This document shows, in pieces, positions 35,159 through 44,188 of a stretch of 64,000 bases of DNA; the first letter of the stretch is position 1, and each line of letters starts with the position of its first letter. Made by a program: the position numbers and the translations under genes. This stretch comes from Streptomyces sp. NBC_01197. Its GTDB lineage: Bacteria > Actinomycetota > Actinomycetes > Streptomycetales > Streptomycetaceae. The notes beneath the pieces were generated by a model. It saw nothing but the letters and a program-made list of their open reading frames with translations. It made no database searches and had not been told where the DNA came from. The stretch spans positions 1,488,001-1,552,000 of the forward strand of contig NZ_CP108569.1 of assembly GCF_036010505.1 (NCBI RefSeq), read 5' to 3'.

Positions 35159-35767
35159 TCAGCCGCACAGCTCCGGGCAGCCGGTGACCGTGCGCGCGTA
35201 TCCGGCGATCATCCGCAGCGCGGCCGTGCGGTCCACGGCGGTGTTGCGGCTGACGATGTGCAGCCCGTACCCGTCCTCCAGGGTCACCAGATTGCGGGCA
35301 GTGTCCTGGAGGGGTTCGGTCAGCGTGAAGTCGCCCGACGCGGCGCCGAGTTCGAGGATCGTCGCGTACAGCGCCGTCTCCCGGGCGAAGAGCGAGCCCA
35401 TGAGCGCGGCGTGCGAAGCGCTGCGGTCGGCCCTGCTGTGCAGTTCGTACAGCAGCCGGTGCGCGGCGTCGTCGGCGTCGGCCGGGAGGCCGGACGCGAT
35501 GGCTTCGCGCAGCCGAGCCACCGGGTCCGCGATGTGGTCCGTACGGCTGTGCCGGTCGGCGAGGAACCGCTCGACGGCGCCCTGGTGGACCTCGAAGACG
35601 AGGTCGTCGAGGTCCGGGTAGTAGTAGAGGACCGAACCGGCGGAGACGCCCGCCTCGGCCGCGATGTCCTTGATCCGCAGGCCGGCGATGCCCCGTTCGG
35701 AAATCGCCCGGCCGGCCGCGTCGATCAGCGCCTCGCGTCGGGCTCCCTGGTTCTTGGGTCGAGCCAT
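35159..35767 (-). CDS. TetR family transcriptional regulator
   Basis: A 202-residue TetR-type repressor. The DNA-binding domain is EALIDAAGRAISERGIAGLRIKDIAAEAGVSAGSVLYYYPDLDDL (residues 11-55), followed by an all-helical ligand-binding domain. ATG at 35767 gives the normal MARPKNQGARREALI start; the extension to 35842 runs through the promoter region and is rejected. It is divergent from the NCS1 permease gene across a 141-bp intergenic region containing a TGAC-GAC-GTCA palindrome, so it probably represses the catabolic operon. Confidence 0.9.
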   Translation of the reverse strand: MARPKNQGARREALIDAAGRAISERGIAGLRIKDIAAEAGVSAGSVLYYYPDLDDLVFEVHQGAVERFLADRHSRTDHIADPVARLREAIASGLPADADDAAHRLLYELHSRADRSASHAALMGSLFARETALYATILELGAASGDFTLTEPLQDTARNLVTLEDGYGLHIVSRNTAVDRTAALRMIAGYARTVTGCPELCG

Positions 35768-35822
35768 GAAGTCATTCTCCGTCCGTCGATTCAAGTTACC
35801 CGATCGCAACGTGTCATTGGTA

Positions 35823-35851
35823 TTGACGACGTCATCCATCATTGTTTGAAT
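35823..35851 (+). promoter_or_regulatory. Candidate promoter/operator of the NCS1 permease operon
   Basis: TTGACG (35823-35828) and TTGAAT (35846-35851) with a 17-bp spacer form a plausible promoter. The -35 overlaps the inverted repeat TGAC-GAC-GTCA (35824-35834). GATTCAA and TTGAATC also occur as a wider inverted pair across this region. The divergent TetR protein is the obvious candidate to bind. Weak evidence. Confidence 0.35.
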
Positions 35852-35908
35852 CTCGCATCAAAGAATCAGGCCCGTGCAGGGCGCGCCGAACGGCGCCGAG
35901 GAGGCAGC

Positions 35909-37381
35909 ATGGAACACCACTCGTCGCCCGTCCCGGGCGTCGTGGAAAACCGCACCATCGACGCCGTCCCCGCCGCCGAGCGGCACGGCCGCACCCGCGA
36001 CCTGTTCACCATCTGGTTCAGCGCGAACCTGGGCCCGCTGACCGTCGTCACCGGCGCCCTGGCCCCCGCCGCTTTCGGCCTCTCCTTCTGGTGGAGCCTT
36101 GCGGCCCTGCTGGCCGGCCATCTCGGCGGCGGCTTCCTCATGGCCCTGCACTCGGCGCAGGGCCCGCAGCTCGGCGTGCCGCAGATGATCCAGAGCCGGG
36201 GCCAGTTCGGCTCGGTGGGCGCGCTCGCCGTGGTCCTGGTCGTCATCGTCATGTACCAGGGGTTCTTCGCCTCCAATCTGGTCGTCGGCGCCCAGTCGCT
36301 GAGCGAGGTGACCCCGGTCGGACAGCACACGGGTGTGCTGCTCGGCGCCGTGGTCAGCCTGATCGTCGCCGTGGTGGGGTACCGCCTTATGCACCGGATC
36401 GGCGCCCTCACCAGCTGGGTGTTCGGAGCCGTCCAACTGGTCGGCGCCGTGTGGCTGTTCATCGGCGGACTGCCCGAGGGCTTCCTGACCAGGGGAGGCT
36501 TCAGCATCGGCGGGTTCCTCGGCGTGGTCTCCGTCGGCGCGCTCTGGCAGATCGCGTACGCGCCGTACGTCTCCGACTACTCGCGCTATATGCCGGCCGA
36601 CCGCGCCGGCGTCCGCTCGACGCTCTGGTGCACCTACGCCGGATGCGTCCTCGGCAGCCTGCTCCCGATGGTGGTAGGCGCGGCGATCGGCCTGGCCGGC
36701 GGTGACAACCCGATCGCGGCCCTCGACGGTCTGCTCGGCAACACGCTCGGGCAGCTCACCCTGTGGAGCTTCGCCCTGGTCACGATGCTCACCAACTCGA
36801 TGAACCTGTACGGGGCGGTGCTGTGCGCGGTCACCGCGGTGCAGACCTTCGCGCACCGCTGGCTGCCCCGTGCCACCGGCCGCGCCGTCCTGGGGACCCT
36901 GCTCACCGCGCTCTCCGTCGTCCTGGCCCTCTGGCTCGCCGGCTCCTTCATGAGCAGCTATCTCGATCTGATCTACGTCCTGCAGTACGTCCTGATCCCG
37001 TGGACGGCGATCAACCTCGTCGACTTCTATCTGATCCGGCACGGCGATTACGACATCGCGTCGTTCTTCGCCAGGGACGGAGGGATCTACGGCCGCTGGA
37101 ATCTGACAGCTCTGGGGGTCTACGTACTCGGCATCCTCGCCGAGATCCCGTTCATGGCGCAGTCCCTCTACACCGGGCCCATCGCCCACGCCCTCGGCGA
37201 CACCGACCTCGGCTGGATCGCCGGGCTCGTGGTCACCGTCCCCGTGTATCTGCTGGCCGCCGGGCTGACGGGGCGCAGGCGCCGCCCGGCCGCCGGCACC
37301 CGTCCCCCCGGCACCGACTCCCCCGGCACCACGACACCGCCCGCATCCCCCGCACCGACCTCCGGAGCCCCGACCGTATGA
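35909..37381 (+). CDS. NCS1 family purine/cytosine permease
   Basis: A 490-residue, 12-helix secondary transporter of the nucleobase:cation symporter-1 family. It begins RTRDLFTIWFSANLGPLTVVTGALAPAAFGLSFWW, the conserved helix 1, and shows QMIQSRGQFG, YVSDYSRYMPAD and INLVDFYLIRHGDYDI, all family hallmarks. GAGGAGG lies just before the ATG at 35909. Substrates in the family include cytosine, allantoin, hydantoins, uracil and thiamin-related compounds. The C-terminal tail is Pro/Thr rich. It leads an operon with dehydrogenase, deacylase and aminotransferase genes, and ends overlapping the next ATG. Confidence 0.9.
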   Translation: MEHHSSPVPGVVENRTIDAVPAAERHGRTRDLFTIWFSANLGPLTVVTGALAPAAFGLSFWWSLAALLAGHLGGGFLMALHSAQGPQLGVPQMIQSRGQFGSVGALAVVLVVIVMYQGFFASNLVVGAQSLSEVTPVGQHTGVLLGAVVSLIVAVVGYRLMHRIGALTSWVFGAVQLVGAVWLFIGGLPEGFLTRGGFSIGGFLGVVSVGALWQIAYAPYVSDYSRYMPADRAGVRSTLWCTYAGCVLGSLLPMVVGAAIGLAGGDNPIAALDGLLGNTLGQLTLWSFALVTMLTNSMNLYGAVLCAVTAVQTFAHRWLPRATGRAVLGTLLTALSVVLALWLAGSFMSSYLDLIYVLQYVLIPWTAINLVDFYLIRHGDYDIASFFARDGGIYGRWNLTALGVYVLGILAEIPFMAQSLYTGPIAHALGDTDLGWIAGLVVTVPVYLLAAGLTGRRRRPAAGTRPPGTDSPGTTTPPASPAPTSGAPTV

Positions 37382-38850
37382 ACACCCACGCCGACTGGCA
37401 GCGGCGCGCCGCAGCCCTCGACTTCCGTACCCGCGTCTTCACCGACGGCCGCTGGACCGACGCCGCCGACGGAGCCACCTTCGCCACCATCGATCCGGCC
37501 ACCGGCAGGACCGTCGCCCGGGTCGCGCAGGGCGGCGCGCCCGAGATCGACGCCGCTGTCCGGGTCGCCCGTACCGCCTTCGAGGACGGCCGCTGGTCCC
37601 GCACCGACCCCGCCGTCCGCAAACGGGTGCTGCTGCGCCTCGCCGCCCTCATCGAGGCGAACGGCCCCGAACTGGCGCTCCTCGACACTCTCGACATGGG
37701 CAAGCCGATCACGGAGTCGTACGGCACCGACGTGCCCGGCGCCGCCGGCTGCTTCGCCTGGTACGCGGAGGCCGCGGACAAGCTGTACGACGAGGTCGCC
37801 CCCACCCCGCCGGGCAGCCTTGCGCTCGTCCGGCGCGCGCCGCTCGGGGTCGTCGGCGCGGTGGTGCCGTGGAACTTCCCGCTGGATATCGCCACCTGGA
37901 AGCTCGCGCCCGCGCTGGCCGCGGGCAACAGCGTCGTCCTCAAGCCCGCCGAGCAGTCCCCGCTTTCGGCGCTGCGGCTGGCCGAACTCGCCGCGGAGGC
38001 CGGGCTGCCGGACGGGGTGCTCAATGTCGTCCCCGGCCCGGGTCCGACGGCCGGGCGCGCGCTCGGGCTGCACGCGGACGTGGACACCGTGGTCTTCACC
38101 GGTTCCACGTCCGTCGGCAAGCAGTTCCTGTCGTACGCGGCCGACTCCAACATGAAGCAGGTGTGGCTGGAAGCCGGCGGGAAGAGCCCCTGCCTGGTCT
38201 TCGCCGACGCCGACCTGGACGCCGCGGCGGAACGTGCCGCGTGGGGCTTCCTCTACAACGCGGGCCAGGTCTGCTCCGCCAACACCCGGCTGCTCGTGGA
38301 CGCCTCGATCGCCGAGGAGTTCACGGACCGGGTCGTCAAGCACACCGCCGCCTATGTGCCGGGCGATCCGCTCGACCCGGCCACCCGGCTCGGTCCGCTG
38401 GTCGACGAGCGGCAGGCGGCCCGGATCCTCGGGGCGGTCACCGGCTCCGGCGGCCGCATCGCCTGCGGAGGTACCCGCCCCGACCGGGACGGCGCCTATC
38501 TGGACCCGACCGTGGTCACCGGACTCGCCCCGGACTCGCCGCTCGCCCGCGAAGAGCTCTTCGGGCCGGTGCTGACCGTGCTGCCGTTCACCGATGAGGG
38601 GGACGCGGTACGGATCGCCAACGACTCCCCGTACGGGCTCGCCGCGTCGCTCTGGACCCGCGACCTCTCCCGCGCCCACCGGGTCGCCGACGCGCTGCGG
38701 GCCGGGACGGTCTCGGTGAACACCGTCGACGCGCTGAGTCCGGCCACCCCCTTCGGCGGGTTCAAGCAGTCGGGCTTCGGACGCGATCTCTCCCTGCACT
38801 CCTTCGACAAGTACACCGGCCTGAAGACGACTTGGATCGACTACGCATGA
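37378..38850 (+). CDS. NAD-dependent aldehyde dehydrogenase (PuuC/ALDH family)
   Basis: A 490-residue ALDH superfamily enzyme oxidising an aldehyde, likely an omega-aminoaldehyde, to the acid. The motifs are VVPWNFPLDIATWKLAPALAAGN (Asn transition-state residue), VFTGSTSVGKQ (NAD loop), LEAGGKSPCLVFADAD (general-base Glu) and NAGQVCSANTRLLV (nucleophilic Cys), and EELFGPVLTVLPF near the end. Closest by eye to gamma-glutamyl-gamma-aminobutyraldehyde dehydrogenases. The ATG overlaps the permease stop, and its own stop overlaps the deacylase ATG. It would act after the aminotransferase encoded two genes downstream. Confidence 0.9.
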   Translation: MNTHADWQRRAAALDFRTRVFTDGRWTDAADGATFATIDPATGRTVARVAQGGAPEIDAAVRVARTAFEDGRWSRTDPAVRKRVLLRLAALIEANGPELALLDTLDMGKPITESYGTDVPGAAGCFAWYAEAADKLYDEVAPTPPGSLALVRRAPLGVVGAVVPWNFPLDIATWKLAPALAAGNSVVLKPAEQSPLSALRLAELAAEAGLPDGVLNVVPGPGPTAGRALGLHADVDTVVFTGSTSVGKQFLSYAADSNMKQVWLEAGGKSPCLVFADADLDAAAERAAWGFLYNAGQVCSANTRLLVDASIAEEFTDRVVKHTAAYVPGDPLDPATRLGPLVDERQAARILGAVTGSGGRIACGGTRPDRDGAYLDPTVVTGLAPDSPLAREELFGPVLTVLPFTDEGDAVRIANDSPYGLAASLWTRDLSRAHRVADALRAGTVSVNTVDALSPATPFGGFKQSGFGRDLSLHSFDKYTGLKTTWIDYA

Positions 38851-40160
38851 ACACACTTGTCCTGGACGAGATCGACAGGCGCGCCGACGACCTGGTCCGC
38901 CTCACCTGCGACCTGGTGGCCTTCGACACGACCGTGCGCGGCAGCGCGGACGAACCCGCCCGCGACGAGGCCGACCTCCAGGAGTACCTGGCGGCCCGGC
39001 TGCGCGCGGCCGGTGCCACCGCCGATGTCTTCACCCCGGCCGCCGGCGGCCTGCCCGCATCGCCGCAGACACCGCCCGGGCTCGGTTTCGACGGCCGCCC
39101 GCAGCTGGTCGCCCGCTTCCCGGGCACGGGCGGCGGCCGGTCGCTGCTGTTCAACGGCCACATCGATGTGGTGTCCGCCGAGCCCCGGACCGCCTGGACC
39201 AGTGATCCGTTCCGCGCCGAGGTCCGTGACGGGCGGCTGTACGGGCGCGGCACCTGCGACATGAAGGGCGGCATCGCGGCGGCGGTCGTCGCCGCCGAGG
39301 CGCTCGCCGCGCTCGGTGTCCGGCTCCCCGGCGACCTGCTGATCAACACCGCGACCGACGAGGAGTGGAACGGGGCGGGCACCCTCGCCTCCGTCCACCA
39401 CGGCGTACGCGCCGATGCGGCGATCGTCCCGGAGCCGACCGACCTCGATGTCGTCACCGCGCAGCGGGGCATACTCGGCGGCACCGTCACCGTCGCGGGC
39501 CGCCCCGGGCACGCCGAACACCCGCCGGGAGACTGGCGGGCCGGGGGCGCCGTCAACGCCATCGAGAAGACCCTTCCGGTGCTCGCCGCCCTCCAGGGGC
39601 TGCGCGAACGCTGGGCGGCCGACCCCGCGCACCGGCACCCGCTGCTGCCGCCCCCTTCGATCGTGCCGACCACCATCCGGGGCGGTGAGTGGTGGGTGAC
39701 CTACCCTGCCTCCTGCGAAGTCGGCCTGGACATCACCTATCTGCCGGTCCAGGCCGACGACGGCGGCTGGGCGAGCCGGGTACGGGACGACATCGAGCGG
39801 ACGGTACGGGCGGCCTGCGCGGCGGACGGCTGGCTCACCGCGCATCCGCCCCGGTTCGCCTGGGACACCGAACTGCCGCCCGCCGAGGTCGGCTCCGGCC
39901 ATCCGCTGGTCGGCCGGCTCGCCGCCTGCGCCACGGCGCTCGGCCGCACGCCCCGGGTACTCGGCGAACCCTCCTGGACGGACGCGGCGACGCTCACCCG
40001 CATCGGCGGCACGCCCGCCGTCTGCCTTGGCCCCACCGCGACCCGGCCCGACGGATCACCGACCCTCCACACCATCGACGAGTACATCGAGGTCAGCGAT
40101 CTCGTCGACACCGCGAAGGCGCTGGCACTGGCCGCCGTCGAACTGACCGGCCCCGCCTGA
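38847..40160 (+). CDS. M20 ArgE/DapE family deacylase
   Basis: A 437-residue zinc peptidase-fold enzyme related to acetylornithine deacetylase and succinyl-diaminopimelate desuccinylase. The metal-site motifs are LLFNGHIDVVSA, YGRGTCDMKGGIAA and ATDEEWNGAGT; the dimerisation lid includes GHAEHPPG. ATG at 38847 overlaps the ALDH stop, so the upstream in-frame GTG/ATG at 38832 is less likely. It probably removes an acyl group from an amino or ureido compound entering through the NCS1 permease. The actual substrate is unknown. Confidence 0.88.
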   Translation: MNTLVLDEIDRRADDLVRLTCDLVAFDTTVRGSADEPARDEADLQEYLAARLRAAGATADVFTPAAGGLPASPQTPPGLGFDGRPQLVARFPGTGGGRSLLFNGHIDVVSAEPRTAWTSDPFRAEVRDGRLYGRGTCDMKGGIAAAVVAAEALAALGVRLPGDLLINTATDEEWNGAGTLASVHHGVRADAAIVPEPTDLDVVTAQRGILGGTVTVAGRPGHAEHPPGDWRAGGAVNAIEKTLPVLAALQGLRERWAADPAHRHPLLPPPSIVPTTIRGGEWWVTYPASCEVGLDITYLPVQADDGGWASRVRDDIERTVRAACAADGWLTAHPPRFAWDTELPPAEVGSGHPLVGRLAACATALGRTPRVLGEPSWTDAATLTRIGGTPAVCLGPTATRPDGSPTLHTIDEYIEVSDLVDTAKALALAAVELTGPA

Positions 40161-40222
40161 CCCGCGCCACCCGACCCACACCCACCTGGCTCCAGCACAC
40201 AGGAACGAAAGGACGCACGGCC

Positions 40223-41572
40223 ATGCCCTTCAGCCATGCCGAACTCGCCGCCACCGACCGGGCGCACATCATCCATCCGTACCTCCCCGGGTCCGCCGAG
40301 GAGCGGGTCGTGATGACCGGCGGCTCCGGCTGCCGGCTCACGGACGCCGAGGGCCGCTCGTACCTCGACGCCACCGGCGGGCTCTGGCTCGCCCAGATCG
40401 GCCACGGCCGTGAGGAGGTCGCCCAGGTCGCCTTCGACCAGATGAAGCAGCTGGAGTACTTCACCAGCTTCTGGGAGTTCTCCAACGACAAGGCCGTCGC
40501 GCTCGCCGCCCGGCTGGCCTCGCTCGCCCCCGCGGGCCTGGACCACGTCTACTTCACATCGGGCGGCTCCGAGGGCAACGAGGCCGCCATCAAGATGGCC
40601 CGCTACTACCACCACCGGCGCGGCGACACCGACCGCACCTGGATCCTGGCCCGCGACAAGGCGTACCACGGCATCGGTTACGGCGGCGGCTCGGCCACCG
40701 GGTTCCCCGTCTACCACGAGGGGTTCGCCCCGATGATGCCGCACGTCTCGCACCTCACCCCGCCGTGGCCGTACCGCACCGAGCTGTACGGCGGCCAGGA
40801 CCCCACCGACTTCCTGATCGCCGAACTGGAGGCCCGTATCGCGGAGATCGGCCCCGGCAACATCGCCGCCATGATCGGCGAGCCCATCATGGGCGTCGGC
40901 GGGATGCTCGTGCCGCCCGCCGACTACTGGCCGCGGGTGCGCGAAGTCCTCGACCGGCACGGGATCCTGCTCATCTTCGACGAGGTCGTCACCGCCTACG
41001 GGCGCGTCGGCGAGTGGTTCGCCGCGCAGCACTTCGATGTCACCCCCGACATCATCGTCACCGCCAAGGGCATCACCTCCGGGTACATCCCGCTCGGTGC
41101 GCTCATCGTCGCCGACCGGGTCGCCGAGGTGCTGCTGCGCGACCACGGCTTCCCGATGGGCTACACGTACAACGGCCATCCGGTGGCGGCCGCCGTCGCG
41201 CTGGCCAACCTCGACATCATCGAACGCGAAGGGCTGCTCGGGCGCGCCGTCACCATGGGCGCCCGGCTGCACGCCGAACTGGACGCGCAGCTGGGCGGGT
41301 TGCCGGTAGTCGGCGAGATCAGGTCGGTCGGCATGATGCTGGCCGTTGAACTCGTCGCCGACCGCGAGTCGCGCACCCCGCTCCCGCTGGACCCCGCCCG
41401 GATGCCGCACGACGTCATCCGTCGCGAGACCGGTGTCATCGTCCGCGACTCGGCCCACAGCCTGGTGCTGTCGCCGCCGCTGATCATGACGGACTCGGAG
41501 GCCAAGGAGGCCGCGGTGGCGCTGCGTTCGGTCCTGGAGCGCACCCTCCCCACCGGAGAGGTCCGGGCCTGA
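40223..41572 (+). CDS. Class III PLP-dependent aminotransferase
   Basis: A 449-residue fold-type I aminotransferase (omega-amino acid or diamine transaminase). Features: YLDATGGLWLAQIGHG near residue 50, YFTSGGSEGNEAAIKMARYYH (PLP phosphate), MIGEPIMGVGGMLVPP, LIFDEVVTAYGRVGEW (the Asp contacting PLP), and TAKGITSGYIPLG containing the Schiff-base lysine. ATG at 40223 is fixed by homology: the frame open upstream is a shadow of the deacylase. It lies 62 bp after the deacylase. With the ALDH it can convert a terminal amine to an acid in two steps. Confidence 0.9.
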   Translation: MPFSHAELAATDRAHIIHPYLPGSAEERVVMTGGSGCRLTDAEGRSYLDATGGLWLAQIGHGREEVAQVAFDQMKQLEYFTSFWEFSNDKAVALAARLASLAPAGLDHVYFTSGGSEGNEAAIKMARYYHHRRGDTDRTWILARDKAYHGIGYGGGSATGFPVYHEGFAPMMPHVSHLTPPWPYRTELYGGQDPTDFLIAELEARIAEIGPGNIAAMIGEPIMGVGGMLVPPADYWPRVREVLDRHGILLIFDEVVTAYGRVGEWFAAQHFDVTPDIIVTAKGITSGYIPLGALIVADRVAEVLLRDHGFPMGYTYNGHPVAAAVALANLDIIEREGLLGRAVTMGARLHAELDAQLGGLPVVGEIRSVGMMLAVELVADRESRTPLPLDPARMPHDVIRRETGVIVRDSAHSLVLSPPLIMTDSEAKEAAVALRSVLERTLPTGEVRA

Positions 41573-41766
41573 TCCGCCGGCCCCGCTCCACTGTGCCCGA
41601 TCCACTGGGCCGGGCCGCGCTGCGCCCGGTCTGCTGCGCCTGATCCCTGGGCCGCCGCCCCACCCGGGCCTCCCGTCGCCGCGGGAGGTCCGGGTGGTCC
41701 CGCCCATCAGCCGACCGCAACCGTTCGTCACGTGCCTCCCGCGGCGCGTGCCGGCAGGAGGACCTC

Positions 41767-43305
41767 GTGTCTGCACCACCGGCCTCACCCGCACCAGCCG
41801 CCGTGCCCCCACCGCCCCATCTCTCCCGCAGCCTGCGCCGCTTCGACATCATGGCGATGGGCATCGCCGCCGTCATCTCCTTCGACGTGGTCGGCCAGAT
41901 CGCCACCGGCGGCGGCGAGGCCGTCACCTGGACCGCCGTCATCGCGCTCCTCTTCCTCGTCCCGTACGCCCTGCTCTTCGCCGAGACCGGCGCCGCCTTC
42001 CCGCAGGAGGGCGGCCCCTATGTGTGGGTCAAGCTCGCCTACGGCAAGGCGACGGCAGCGCTCACCACACTCTTCTACTGGGTCACCAACCCGGTCTGGC
42101 TGGGCGGTTCGCTGGTCTTCGCCGCTTCCGACGCCTGGAACAGCTACGTGTCGCACCTCGGCAGCGGCACCTTCGCCGACTACGCCTTCAAGCTCGTCTT
42201 CATCTGGGCCTCGATCCTGACCGCCGTCGTCTCGCTGCGCCGCGGCAAATGGATCACCACGGCCGGTGCGGTCGTCAAGGTGGGCTGTGTGCTCCTGTTC
42301 ACCGGAACCGCCCTGGCCTACGGTCTGCAGCACGGTTTCGCGGGGCTGCACCACGCACGGTTCACCCCGACCACCGCAGGGTTCCTCGCCCTGGTTCCCG
42401 TCCTGCTCTTCGCGTACGTGGGCTTCGAGGCCCCGAACGCGGCCGGTGACGAGATGCACGACGCCAAGCGCGACGTCCCCGTCTCCATCGCGGTCTCCGC
42501 GTCCGTCGCGACCTGCTGCTATCTGCTGCCCGTGCTCGCCATCCTGTCCGCGGCGCCCGCCGACAAGGTCACCGGAATCGGCGGGTTCATGGAGGCCGCG
42601 GCCCTGGTCTTCGGGGTATACGGCTCCTGGAGCGGGCCGCTGCTGACGGCGGCCGGGGTGATGTTCGCCTTCGCGCTGCTCACCCAGGGCAGCGCCTGGA
42701 TGATCGTCAGCGACCGTATGCAGGCCATGGCGGCGGCCGACGGCGGGTTCTTCGGCCGCTCCCTCGGCGCCTTCCACCGCGGGCTCGGCACGCCGGTACG
42801 GATGAACCTGGTGTCCGGGATCACCGCCACGATCTTCATGATCGCCGCGACGAACCTCGTACGGGGTGACAGCGCGGCGGTCTTCGGCGTCGTCCTCACC
42901 GTAGCCATCACCACACTGCTGCTCTCGTATCTGGTCGTCGTGCCGGCGCTCGTCACCCTGCGCCACCGCCACCGCGAAGTCCCCCGTCCCTACACCGTGC
43001 CCTTCGGCACCGCGGGCTTCCGGGTCTGCGCGGTCCTCGTCTACGCCTGGATCCTGGTCGGCTCCTGGGTCGCGCTCTTCCCCGGCACCCTGGAAGCGGC
43101 CCTCGGTGCCGGCTACGACTTCCGGCAGACCTGGGGCGTCACACGCACCACGTTCGAGGCGTTCACGCTCGGCACAGTGCTGCTCCTGCTCGCCATCGGC
43201 GCGCTCGGCCGGGGCGTGGGCGCGATCCGGGACCGTGCGGCGCGTACGAAGGAGGAGTCCGGCCCCTCCGGATCCGCCGCACACGTACACACCACGGCGC
43301 CGTAG
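41767..43305 (+). CDS. APC family amino acid/polyamine permease
   Basis: A 512-residue transporter with about 12 helices. The N-terminal cytoplasmic stretch is Ala/Pro rich, then RRFDIMAMGIAAVISFDVVGQIATGGGEAVTW forms helix 1, with FPQEGGPYVWVKLAYG and YVGFEAPNAAGDEMHDAKRDVP as conserved APC motifs. GTG at 41767 has a perfect AGGAGG about 6 bp upstream. It ends with a basic/acidic tail. Separated by 194 bp from the aminotransferase, it may be co-transcribed. Probably moves an amino acid or amine related to the operon's substrate. Confidence 0.88.
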   Translation: MSAPPASPAPAAVPPPPHLSRSLRRFDIMAMGIAAVISFDVVGQIATGGGEAVTWTAVIALLFLVPYALLFAETGAAFPQEGGPYVWVKLAYGKATAALTTLFYWVTNPVWLGGSLVFAASDAWNSYVSHLGSGTFADYAFKLVFIWASILTAVVSLRRGKWITTAGAVVKVGCVLLFTGTALAYGLQHGFAGLHHARFTPTTAGFLALVPVLLFAYVGFEAPNAAGDEMHDAKRDVPVSIAVSASVATCCYLLPVLAILSAAPADKVTGIGGFMEAAALVFGVYGSWSGPLLTAAGVMFAFALLTQGSAWMIVSDRMQAMAAADGGFFGRSLGAFHRGLGTPVRMNLVSGITATIFMIAATNLVRGDSAAVFGVVLTVAITTLLLSYLVVVPALVTLRHRHREVPRPYTVPFGTAGFRVCAVLVYAWILVGSWVALFPGTLEAALGAGYDFRQTWGVTRTTFEAFTLGTVLLLLAIGALGRGVGAIRDRAARTKEESGPSGSAAHVHTTAP

Positions 43306-43411
43306 ACCCCCGGCCCCGGCCCACTCCCCCGCCCGGCCGCCGGTCCCGGCCGCACCGTCCGTCAAACATGGGATGTTAGGTTGATTGGAGGTATTGAACC
43401 TGGAGGTGGAC

Positions 43412-44188
43412 ATGCCGCTACGCGCGACGGAGCGCTCCAGCCTGGTCGGACGCGTGATCGACCAGCTGCAGACCCTGATCGAGTCACGGGAATGGCCGGT
43501 CGGTACGAAGATTCCGGCCGAGCCGGTCCTGGTGGAGCTGCTGGGGGTCGGCCGGAACACGGTGCGCGAGGCGGTGCGGGCACTGGTGCACAGCGGGATG
43601 CTCGAACCGCGCCAGGGGGACGGGACCTACGTACGCGCCGCCGACGACCTCGGCGCCGCGCTCCTGCGGCGGCTGCGGCGGGCGAGCCATCTGGAGGCGC
43701 TGGAGGTCCGTGCCGGTCTTGAGCGCGACGCCGCCCGGCTGGCGGCCGAACGCCGCACCCCCGAGGACGTGGCCGCGCTGCGGGCCGCCCTGCGGCGTCG
43801 CGACGAGACCAGGCACGAGCCCGATCCCGCCGAGTTCGTGGACGCGGATGTCTCCTTCCACCACACAGTGGTGGCCGCCGCGCACAACGGGATGCTCACC
43901 GATCTGTACAGCCATCTCACCGACGGGCTGCGCGCCACCGTCACCTCCGTCACCCACGCTCCGCTGCCGGACGGGCCGCGCTTCCAGCTGGATTCGCACG
44001 CCGCCCTGGTGGACGCGATCGAAGCGGCCGACGCCGACCGGGCGGTCCGCTGTGTCGAGGAGTACATCAACGAGACCATCGCCTCCGTCCGGTCCCTGCA
44101 GGACGCGGACCCCCTGCCCGGCCGGCCCGACGGCGGCGAAACCGGCCCCCGGACGAGCAACGGCGCGAACACGGGAGGCGGCGCATGA
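43412..44188 (+). CDS. GntR family regulator (FadR/FCD subfamily)
   Basis: A 258-residue GntR-type regulator. The winged helix is VGRVIDQLQTLIESREWPVGTKIPAEPVLVELLGVGRNTVREAVRAL (residues 10-60). The all-helical FCD domain follows with metal-binding His and Asp positions (ADVSFHHTVVAAAHN). ATG at 43412 has GGAGGTGG at 43402-43408; the upstream TTG at 43385 is rejected. The stop overlaps the ATG of the CynX-like exporter, so it probably regulates that transporter and its own operon. Confidence 0.9.
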   Translation: MPLRATERSSLVGRVIDQLQTLIESREWPVGTKIPAEPVLVELLGVGRNTVREAVRALVHSGMLEPRQGDGTYVRAADDLGAALLRRLRRASHLEALEVRAGLERDAARLAAERRTPEDVAALRAALRRRDETRHEPDPAEFVDADVSFHHTVVAAAHNGMLTDLYSHLTDGLRATVTSVTHAPLPDGPRFQLDSHAALVDAIEAADADRAVRCVEEYINETIASVRSLQDADPLPGRPDGGETGPRTSNGANTGGGA

